From NCBI RefSeq assembly GCF_036543075.1, contig NZ_JAZHPF010000031.1:1-27735 (forward strand): a stretch of 27,735 bases of DNA. The letters are read 5' to 3'. The position numbers were made by a program, and so were the translations under genes. This document shows positions 19,114 to 27,735 of the stretch, piece after piece (position 1 is the stretch's first letter; each line of letters begins with the position of its first letter). This DNA is from Deinococcus sp. YIM 134068. GTDB taxonomy: Bacteria; Deinococcota; Deinococci; Deinococcales; Deinococcaceae. A model generated the notes under the pieces. That model was not told the DNA's origin, made no database searches, and saw only the letters and a list, made by a program, of their open reading frames with translations.

Positions 19114-19521
19114 ATGCGCGCACTCCTCCCCCTGCTTGCCCTGACGCTGGCGGCCACGCTCCCCACGGCGCGGGCTGGCACGCCCGACCCCCTGAACGGT
19201 ACATGGCAACTGACGCACGCGCAGGGGCTGAGGGGTGCCGTCTCGCCGGGCACGTCGGCCCTGTGGGTGGCGGGGGGCACCGTCCGGGGCCGCTTCGGCT
19301 GCGGAGCCTACGCCGGGACCATCGAGGCGGCGCAGAGCCGGGTCAGGATCAGCGTCCAGCCCCTCGCCCCCGACCCCGCCGCCCGCTGTCCCCTCACGCC
19401 GCCGAGTGTCTTCGAGGATGGCCTGAACGCCGCCGAAGCGTACGTGGTGAGCGAGAACGTCGGGCAGTTGGTGTTGTTTTCCGGCACGACCCGCCTGATC
19501 TTCGAGCGACCGCGCCCGTAG
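19114..19521 (+). CDS. Secreted META/HslJ-like domain protein
   Basis: 135 residues. A signal peptide of about 21 residues ends A-R-A-G. The mature part has the META-domain features: L-N-G-T-W-Q-L near the start, R-G-R-F-G-C-G-A-Y-A-G-T-I in the middle, and a closing T-R-L-I-F-E-R strand. Two cysteines (in F-G-C-G and A-R-C-P) could form a disulfide. META domains occur in HslJ and other envelope proteins with stress or novobiocin resistance links; the role here is unknown. The stop is only 5 bp from the stop of the convergent metallophosphoesterase gene. Confidence 0.75.
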   Translation: MRALLPLLALTLAATLPTARAGTPDPLNGTWQLTHAQGLRGAVSPGTSALWVAGGTVRGRFGCGAYAGTIEAAQSRVRISVQPLAPDPAARCPLTPPSVFEDGLNAAEAYVVSENVGQLVLFSGTTRLIFERPRP

Positions 19522-19526
19522 CCTCC

Positions 19527-20366
19527 TCATCCCGGCACGAGGTCGAACACCACTATTTCGGGTGGGCAGTTCAGGCGCAGTGGAACGGTCGTCACCCCCA
19601 GCCCACGCGAAACGAAGCCGGACGCAGGACCGCCCACGAACCCGGCGGCGAAGCGGCGTCCGTGGCGGCTGGACGTGAGGAGGGGAACGCCACCGGGCAG
19701 ACAGACTTGCCCTCCGTGCGTGTGCCCGCACAGGGTCAGGCCGACGCGGGCGGGCACCTCGGGCAGCAAGTCGGGGTTGTGGCTCATCAGCAGCACGGCA
19801 GCGTCCTCCGGGGTATCACCCAGCGCCGCCGCGAGGTCGGGCTGTCCCCGGCGCAGATCGTCCACGCCTGCGAGGAAGAGGTCGTCCCGCAGGGTGACAC
19901 CTGCATTCCGTAGGAGGCGGATGTCCACCTGCCCAAGCTTCCGCCCGAAGGTGTCCTGTGCCTCGCGAGCAGGCTGCCCGGTGCGGTGGGCGACCCGTGC
20001 CGTGTATTCGAGGTCGTGGTTGCCCCACACGGCCCAGACCCCCAGGGGCGCGCGCAGCCGGGCGAGTTCCCGGAACAGTGGGGCGGGGGAGGCGGTCAGG
20101 TCGGCGTCCACGAAGTCCCCGGTGACGAGCACCACGTCCGGGCGCAGGGCCAGCGCCGCGTCCACCCACGCCCGCACCGAGCGGCGGCGGATGTAGACCC
20201 CGTGGTGAAGGTCGCTGAGCTGGACGGCCCGCAGCGGCGCACGCAGGCGGGGAAGCCCGACCTGGTAGCGGTTGACCTCGAAGCCGTAGGTCCGGGCGAG
20301 GGTGACGCCCGCCCATGCGCTCAGGCCGAGCGTGCCGAGGCTCAATGCCGAGCGGGTAATATTCAC
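19527..20366 (-). CDS. Calcineurin-like metallophosphoesterase
   Basis: 279 residues. An N-terminal hydrophobic anchor or uncleaved signal (about 5-25) precedes the dinuclear metal phosphoesterase domain: S-D52-L-H54-H-G, G-D-F-V-D near 83-87, G-N-H-D near 115-118, M-S-H-N and G-H-T-H-G-G-Q. This is the YkuE-like layout, whose members act on phosphate esters, including lipid A-like or UDP-linked lipids in some bacteria; the substrate here is unknown. The GTG start overlaps the pyrC stop by GTGA (20363-20366), so it is translated as the last gene of the pyr operon. A pyrimidine link is not evident from its sequence. Confidence 0.88.
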   Translation of the reverse strand: MNITRSALSLGTLGLSAWAGVTLARTYGFEVNRYQVGLPRLRAPLRAVQLSDLHHGVYIRRRSVRAWVDAALALRPDVVLVTGDFVDADLTASPAPLFRELARLRAPLGVWAVWGNHDLEYTARVAHRTGQPAREAQDTFGRKLGQVDIRLLRNAGVTLRDDLFLAGVDDLRRGQPDLAAALGDTPEDAAVLLMSHNPDLLPEVPARVGLTLCGHTHGGQVCLPGGVPLLTSSRHGRRFAAGFVGGPASGFVSRGLGVTTVPLRLNCPPEIVVFDLVPG

Positions 20367-21613
20367 CCCTCCCGTCTGAACGTCACCTTTCCACTCACTA
20401 CCGTCAGCGTCGGCCAGCCCCGCAAAGTCTCGCCCGCCCAGGGGGTGAACTTCGCCTTGCTCCTGAACTCGGCGGAGTTGACCTCACGCTCCGTCTCCAG
20501 GTCGAGGACGACCAGATCGGCGGGAGCGCCCTCCTCCAGCGTCGGCGTGGGCCAGCCCATCACGCGGGCGGGGGCGGCGGTCATGAGGTCGAGGAGCCGC
20601 TCCAGCCCAAGCTGTTCCCCGAAGCGCGTCCACATCAGGGGGAAGGCGAGTTCGATATAGGCGATGCCCGAAGGTGCGGTCAGCAGGTCACGTTCCTTCT
20701 CCGCCCGCGTGTGCGGCGCGTGGTCGGTGGCGAGGCAATCCACGGTGCCGTCGAGCAGCCCGGCAAGGAGGTGGTCCGCGTCCGCCTGAGTCCGAAGCGG
20801 CGGGGCGACCTTGTAGATCGCGTCGAAGGACCGCAGCGCCTCGTCCGTCAGCGTCAGGTGGTGCGGACAGACCTCGCAGGTGACGGGCAGGCCGCGCCCC
20901 TTCGCCTCCCGCACGAGGTCGAGCGCGCGGGCGGTGGAGAGGTGCTGGACGTGCAGCCGCGCCCCCGTCTGAGCCACGATCTCCAGATCGCGCGCCACGC
21001 GGGCTGCCTCCGCTGCCGCCGGGTTGCCGGGCAGACCCAGTTCCTCGGACACCGGCCCCTCGTTCATCACTCCGTCCGCGCGCAGGGAGGCGTCCTCGGC
21101 GTGGACGCTCACCACCATGCCGAGCGAGCGGGCGTACTCCAGCCCCAGCCGCAGCACGCGGGCGTTCTCGTTCGTGCGCCCGTCGTCGGTGAACATGACG
21201 GCCCCGGCCTCCTTGAGGTAGGTCAGTTCGGCCAGTTGCTCGCCCTTCTGCCCCCTCGTCAGTGCCGCCGCCGGGCGTAGGCGGGCAAATCCCAGTCCCT
21301 CCGCCTTCTCAATCAGCATTCGCACGATGGCCGGGTCGTCCACGACCGGGGACGTGTTCGGCATGGACACGACCGTTCCGTACCCGCCCGCCGCCGCCGC
21401 CGCGAGACCCGAGGCGAGGTCTTCCTTCTCCGTCTGCCCCGGCTCGCGCAGGTGCGCGTGGAGTTCGATGAGGGCGGGCGCGACGGTGCCGCCCTGCCCG
21501 TCAATGACTTGTCCAAGTTCGCCGATATTCCAGCCTTTGATAGCGCCATTCTCTACGGTGACGGATTCGGATTGATCGGAGTTGGGGCGTTTGATGTTGG
21601 TGATGGTGAGCAT
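20363..21613 (-). CDS. pyrC: Dihydroorotase PyrC
   Basis: 416 residues, type I dihydroorotase. It converts carbamoyl aspartate to dihydroorotate in pyrimidine synthesis. Metal-site motifs: H52-A-H54-L-R-E-P-G-Q (Glu50 replaces the usual Asp before Leu), V-S-V-H-A-E-D, H-V-Q-H-L-S, C-P-H-H-L and D-H-A-P-H. The start ATG has AGAAGAGG 5 nt upstream, 12 bp after the stop of the lipoprotein gene. The 3' end overlaps the metallophosphoesterase gene by four bases. Confidence 0.95.
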   Translation of the reverse strand: MLTITNIKRPNSDQSESVTVENGAIKGWNIGELGQVIDGQGGTVAPALIELHAHLREPGQTEKEDLASGLAAAAAGGYGTVVSMPNTSPVVDDPAIVRMLIEKAEGLGFARLRPAAALTRGQKGEQLAELTYLKEAGAVMFTDDGRTNENARVLRLGLEYARSLGMVVSVHAEDASLRADGVMNEGPVSEELGLPGNPAAAEAARVARDLEIVAQTGARLHVQHLSTARALDLVREAKGRGLPVTCEVCPHHLTLTDEALRSFDAIYKVAPPLRTQADADHLLAGLLDGTVDCLATDHAPHTRAEKERDLLTAPSGIAYIELAFPLMWTRFGEQLGLERLLDLMTAAPARVMGWPTPTLEEGAPADLVVLDLETEREVNSAEFRSKAKFTPWAGETLRGWPTLTVVSGKVTFRREG

Positions 21614-21625
21614 GAATACCTCTTC

Positions 21626-22234
21626 TCAATTCTTCTGCCGGGTCGGGAGGCCGCCGCAGTTCGCACCGTCGTTCGGATACCAGATGTAGGGTCCAGGGGG
21701 GAGGCTAGCGTCCGCCGATTTCACCACAGTGAATTGGAAAACCCGCATCGAACCGAAGTGCGGCGTCGTTGTCCAGCCGCAATTTTTGACAGTGAAGGAG
21801 ACGCCTCGCGTCAATCCGGCCAGCGAGCAGTTGCGCCACCGTGCGGGCTGGGCGCTGCGGCGGTTGAGCCGTTCTGAGAGCTGCTCGTAGGCCGTATAGG
21901 TGTCCTTGACCTTGCGGATGCTCCCGCCCGGCCCGGCGCGGATGGAGGCCGTTCTCCCCGACTCGGCCCGCTCCGTGACTGCCCAAGTGTTCGCGGTACG
22001 CCGGGCCTGCGTTCCGTGGGCCTGTGCCAGCAGCCGGGCCACCGTCTGAGGTGGCAGGCGGTAGACGGTACAGTTCACCGCCGAGCGTGGACGACACGCG
22101 GCCTGATCCACTCCTGCTGAGGCCCGTTCTAATGCCTGAAGCGCCCGCACGACCTCCGCTGGGGCCGCCACGGGAGAACAGGCCACCGTCCATCCCTGAA
22201 GCGTCAGCAGCCCGACCAACGCCGCTCGCCGCAC
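21626..22234 (-). CDS. Putative lipoprotein encoded between pyrB and pyrC
   Basis: 202 residues from a GTG. A short hydrophobic N-terminus ends W-T-V-A-C (Cys19), a weak lipobox. The rest has five further cysteines, among them C-R-P, N-C-T, N-C-S, N-C-G and N-C-G-G, and many Arg, Ala and Thr, without a family I recognise. It begins 1 nt after the pyrB stop and ends 12 nt before pyrC, so it is a genuine operon member. Thermus, as I recall, also carries an extra gene between pyrB and pyrC (named bbc); I cannot show homology. Codon use is somewhat less GC-biased than its neighbours. Function unknown. Confidence 0.7.
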   Translation of the reverse strand: MRRAALVGLLTLQGWTVACSPVAAPAEVVRALQALERASAGVDQAACRPRSAVNCTVYRLPPQTVARLLAQAHGTQARRTANTWAVTERAESGRTASIRAGPGGSIRKVKDTYTAYEQLSERLNRRSAQPARWRNCSLAGLTRGVSFTVKNCGWTTTPHFGSMRVFQFTVVKSADASLPPGPYIWYPNDGANCGGLPTRQKN

Positions 22235-22235
22235 C

Positions 22236-23778
<1,543 letters not shown>

Positions 23779-23782
23779 CTTC

Positions 23783-23826
<44 letters not shown>

Positions 23827-23868
23827 GCTGAGAAAGGCCGGGGGGCGGGTGTGCCCACTGCCTGCGGG

Positions 23869-23874
23869 AGTGTA
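23869..23874 (-). promoter_or_regulatory. -10 box of the pyr operon
   Basis: TACACT on the minus strand, about 90 nt upstream of the leader ATG. The -35 region is not convincing. Confidence 0.45.
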
Positions 23875-23944
23875 CACCGGGAAGAGGAGCGTGGCGAGTC
23901 CACCCCAACCTCTGCCTTGAACACGCTTTGAAAGACGCACCTAA

Positions 23945-23965
23945 CTTGACACGAAGGCGCTCAAG
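23945..23965 (+). promoter_or_regulatory. HAIR-type HspR operator of hsp20
   Basis: CTTGACA, 7 nt, GCTCAAG: 21 bp in the geometry of the HspR-associated inverted repeat (CTTGAGT-N7-ACTCAAG), with 11 of 14 arm positions matching. It overlaps the -35 and spacer of the hsp20 promoter, so a bound repressor would block polymerase. Confidence 0.72.
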
Positions 23966-23974
23966 TTTTATCTT
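23946..23974 (+). promoter_or_regulatory. hsp20 promoter
   Basis: TTGACA (23946-23951), 17-bp spacer, TATCTT (23969-23974): the best housekeeping-type promoter in the window. The 5' UTR would be about 60 nt. Confidence 0.8.
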
Positions 23975-24043
23975 ATATGCAGTTGAGCGGGAGGCCACGC
24001 GAGCCGTGCCGAACGCTTCCATTCCCAGGAGGTAACGACCTTG

Positions 24044-24526
<483 letters not shown>

Positions 24527-24546
24527 GCTCCCGCATCCAAAAGCCA

Positions 24547-24585
24547 CTCCCGCCGAGGTTCGCCCCGGCGGGAGATTTGCTGTTC
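24547..24585 (+). terminator. hsp20 terminator
   Basis: CTCCCGCCG (24547-24555) pairs with CGGCGGGAG (24566-24574), followed by ATTTGCTGTTCT. It lies just after the hsp20 stop. Confidence 0.8.
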
Positions 24586-24600
24586 TGGCGACTGGCGACT
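24584..24600 (-). repeat. Degenerate heptad array downstream of the ABC ATPase gene
   Basis: Two 7-nt units CCAGTCG and CCAGAAC on the minus strand, starting 7-8 nt after the TAG of the ATPase gene. A diverged relative of the YCAGCNN arrays. Confidence 0.5.
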
Positions 24601-24605
24601 CCTCC

Positions 24606-25429
<824 letters not shown>

Positions 25430-25433
<4 letters not shown>

Positions 25434-26428
25434 GAGCGCCTCCGGCTGAACTGGTCGGTGGCGACCGCGAGGATGACGAGGATGCCCGTGATGAGAATCT
25501 GGTACACGCTCGGCACGCCCATCAGCGTCAGGCCGTTGCGGAACACGCCCACGATCAGCGCCCCGATCAGGGTCCCGATCAGCAGGCCGCGTCCCCCGAA
25601 GAGGCTGGTGCCGCCGAGCACGACCGCCGTGATGGAGTCCAGGTTCTCGGTGCCCCCCGCGTTCGGGTCGCCCGCCCCCGTCCGCGCCACGAGCACGAGC
25701 GCCGCGATGCCGTACAGCAGCCCGGCCACCGTGTACACGAGCAGGATCACCCGCTGGGTCGGGATGCCCGTCAGGCGCGCGGCCTCCGGGTTGTTGCCCA
25801 CCGCGTACAGGTGGCGTCCCGGTGCCGTGTGGCTGAGGATGAGCGCGGTGACGAGGTACAGCAGCAGCATCAGCACCGTGCCGTAGGTGACGGCGGCCCC
25901 GCCGATGCGGAAGGTGTTCCCCAGGAAGGTCAGCGCGTTCGGCAGCCCCGTCACCGTCTGCGCGCCGGAGTAAATCTGCGTCGTGGCGAAGACGATGTTG
26001 AGCATGCCCAGCGTGACGATGAAGGGCGGCAGCTTGACCCGCGTGATGAGCGTGCCGTTGAGAAAGCCGATGAATGTGGTCGCCGCGAGCGCGAGCAGGA
26101 TGGCGACAACGGGAGGCAATCCCGCCGTGACCGCCAGCTTCGTCACGAGCACGTTGCCCAGCGCCATGATCATCCCGTTGGACAGGTCGATGCCCGCCGT
26201 CAGGATCACCAGCGTCTGCCCGATGGCGAGCACGCCCAGCACCGCGACCTGCTGGAGGATCAGCGAGAAGTTCTGCCCGCTCAGGAAGTTGTCCGCGCGC
26301 ACCGAGAAGAAGATGACGGCGAGCACGAGCGCCATCAGCGGTCCCAGCACCGAGATGCTGGGCAGCCGTTCGCGCAGGCTGTAGCGCTCGGGCGGGATGG
26401 CGAGCGATTTGGGATTGGGATTCGTCAT
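25430..26428 (-). CDS. Sugar ABC transporter permease (FrcC/RbsC-like)
   Basis: 332 residues, about nine or ten hydrophobic segments, family BPD_transp_2. Typical blocks are T-A-G-I-D-L-S-N-G (first third), G-F-L-N-G, P-P-F-I-V-T-L-G-M, Y-A-V-G-N-N-P-E-A-A-R-L-T-G-I (ATPase-coupling loop) and V-V-L-G-G-T-S-L-F-G-G-R-G. The start ATG has GAGGTG 9 nt upstream and lies 246 bp after the binding-protein stop. Confidence 0.93.
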
Positions 26429-26674
26429 GCGTGGGCACCTCGGGAGAGATAGGGGAGACGACCACCCCCGTTCCGGCGGGGTCCGGGGGCAGTCGTCGGG
26501 TGGGGGAACTCAGCTCATGTCGGGGGATTCAGGGCGGGAGGAGCGGGAAGACCACGCCTCTCGTCTCATGGAGCAGCCCGGCACCTTCAAGCCCTCACCA
26601 CTTCAGCGCGTAGGGAAGAACTCAGGCCCCTGATCTTCCGCTGGCCGCTGGAAGCTGGCGGCTGGCCGCTCCCC
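26429..26674. other. Gap between binding protein and permease genes
   Basis: 246 bp without a gene. It holds a CCCCCG/CGGGGG stem (26465-26470/26484-26489) that could reduce read-through into the permease gene, and the heptad array at 26639-26670. Confidence 0.5.
26639..26670 (-). repeat. CCAGCNN heptad array downstream of the binding-protein gene
   Basis: Four 7-nt units in sense orientation (CCAGCCG, CCAGCTT, CCAGCGG, CCAGCGG) starting a few bases after the TGA at 26675. Identical over 31 bases to the array after era. Confidence 0.85.
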
Positions 26675-27685
26675 TCACTGCCCCCAGCAGTTCGCCAGCC
26701 CGAACTTGGCGTCCTGGCTCTTCACGCCCGCGACGGCCTTGTTCGCGATGAGGGTCACGCCCGTGTCGGTGTAGCCCTTCGCCTTCTTGCCGCCCTTGGC
26801 GTAGGCGACGCCCGCCTCCACGCCCATCGAGGCCATCTTGAGGGGGTACTGCTGGCTGGTGGCGGCGATCACCCCGGCCTGCACGTTCCGCACGCCCGCG
26901 CAGCCGCCGTCCACCGAGAGGATCAGCACGTCCTTTTCCCGCCCGGCGGCCTTGAGCGCCTGATAGGCCCCGGCGGCGGCGGGTTCGTTGATGGTGTACA
27001 CGACGTTGATGTTGGGGTTGCGTTGCAGGCAGTTTTCCATCGCCGTCTGCCCCTTGGCCTGATCGCCGAAGGTGTCCTGCGCGCAGGCGACGATGGGCGC
27101 GGTCGCCAGGTTGGCCGTCCGGGCGTTGATGCCCGCCACCCCGTACCCGGCGAGGAAGCCGTTGTGCCGCTGGATGCCGACCGGGTGGCCGGGGAAGAGG
27201 TCGAGCATGGCGACGACGGCCTTCTTGTTGCCCATCGCCTTGCGCGCGTACTGGCCGATCAGGACGCCCGCCTGATAGTTGTTGGTCGCGTACAGCGCGT
27301 CCACCGCGCTCGCCGGGTCGGTGGGGGAGTCCAGCGCGATGACCTGCACGCCCTGTGCCTGCGCCTTCTTGATGGACGGAATGATGGCCTTCGCGTCGTT
27401 GGGCGTGATCAGGATGGTCTTGGCCCCCGCCGCGACCATGTTCTCGATGGCCGTGACCTGCCCGGCGTTGTCGCCGTCGGTCTTGCCCGCCGCCGTCAGC
27501 AGGCGCACCCCGTTGACGGTGGCGGCCTTCTGAGCGCCCTCCTTCATCTTCACGAAGAAGGGGTTGGTCTCGGTCTTCGTGATCAGCCCGACGACGGGTT
27601 GAGCGCCCTGCGCGAGCGAGAGGCCCAGCACGGCGGCGGCGGTGAGGCTGAGGGTGGCGGTCACGAACTTGGGGGTTGCACGCAT
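26675..27685 (-). CDS. Sugar ABC transporter substrate-binding protein (FrcB-like)
   Basis: 336 residues. A signal peptide (about 1-26, ending S-L-A-Q-G-A) precedes a periplasmic-binding-protein type I domain: V-G-L-I-T-K-T-E-T-N-P-F-F-V-K-M-K-E-G-A at the start, I-T-P-N-D-A-K-A-I near 95, V-I-A-L-D-S-P-T, then V-Y-T-I-N-E-P-A-A-A-G and L-S-V-D-G-G-C. Four cysteines in the second half (A-C-A, E-N-C, G-G-C, A-N-C) may form disulfides outside the membrane. It captures a sugar for the adjacent permease. AGGAGA lies 8 nt before the ATG. Confidence 0.93.
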   Translation of the reverse strand: MRATPKFVTATLSLTAAAVLGLSLAQGAQPVVGLITKTETNPFFVKMKEGAQKAATVNGVRLLTAAGKTDGDNAGQVTAIENMVAAGAKTILITPNDAKAIIPSIKKAQAQGVQVIALDSPTDPASAVDALYATNNYQAGVLIGQYARKAMGNKKAVVAMLDLFPGHPVGIQRHNGFLAGYGVAGINARTANLATAPIVACAQDTFGDQAKGQTAMENCLQRNPNINVVYTINEPAAAGAYQALKAAGREKDVLILSVDGGCAGVRNVQAGVIAATSQQYPLKMASMGVEAGVAYAKGGKKAKGYTDTGVTLIANKAVAGVKSQDAKFGLANCWGQ

Positions 27686-27735
27686 GGGTCTTCTCCTGGG
27701 AGTGAATCGGGGCGGGGGGCCGGGGGCGGACGGGA

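Overview
This is high-GC (roughly 70%) chromosomal DNA that looks like Deinococcus. The evidence is an Mrp/Mnh antiporter operon, a pyrR-pyrB-orf-pyrC operon of the Deinococcus-Thermus type, a bacillithiol-transferase-like DinB protein, an Hsp20 gene under an HspR-type inverted repeat, and many TAnnnT -10 boxes placed 5-7 nt before a start codon (leaderless mRNAs). Species is not assigned. I saw no rRNA, tRNA, CRISPR array, transposase or prophage gene.

Layout. 1-532 (-) is the 5' end of ftsH. 969-2973 (+) holds a DUF4384 lipoprotein, a MazG-like pyrophosphohydrolase, a DinB/YfiT protein and a Nudix hydrolase; the Nudix gene converges on era (2912-3898, -). A Yip1-like membrane protein (+) faces a minus-strand cluster: circularly permuted ATP-grasp (8657-6792), alpha-E protein (6792-5839) and transglutaminase (5507-4683). 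8783-10450 (+) carries a small unknown protein and a TerC-family protein behind a long structured leader. 17115-10506 (-) is a complete mnhABCDEFG operon whose gaps are filled with repeats. 17375-18601 (+) is a class I DAHP synthase gene with an apparent aromatic attenuation leader peptide, followed by an AT-richer Imm1-like gene and a META-domain protein. 23713-19527 (-) is pyrR-pyrB-lipoprotein-pyrC-metallophosphoesterase behind a PyrR/leader-ORF attenuator. Then come hsp20 (+) and a sugar ABC transporter (binding protein-permease-ATPase, -) reaching the right edge.

The most interesting signals lie between the genes. (i) The aro leader encodes a 16-residue peptide with a Phe-Phe-Tyr-Trp-Phe run, starts leaderless, and ends just before a 10-bp intrinsic terminator and a possible antiterminator. 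(ii) The pyr leader combines a PyrR hairpin, a leader ORF with a strong Shine-Dalgarno site that runs through a terminator, and an ATGA junction with pyrR. (iii) Tandem heptads of form YCAGCNN begin a few bases after the stop codon of at least seven genes, always in the sense orientation. (iv) Inverted pairs of a C/G-rich repeat sit in two gaps of the mnh operon. (v) The TerC leader can pair with its own start-codon region. (vi) The ATP-grasp protein has a Gln-rich tail with a duplicated motif next to a transglutaminase.
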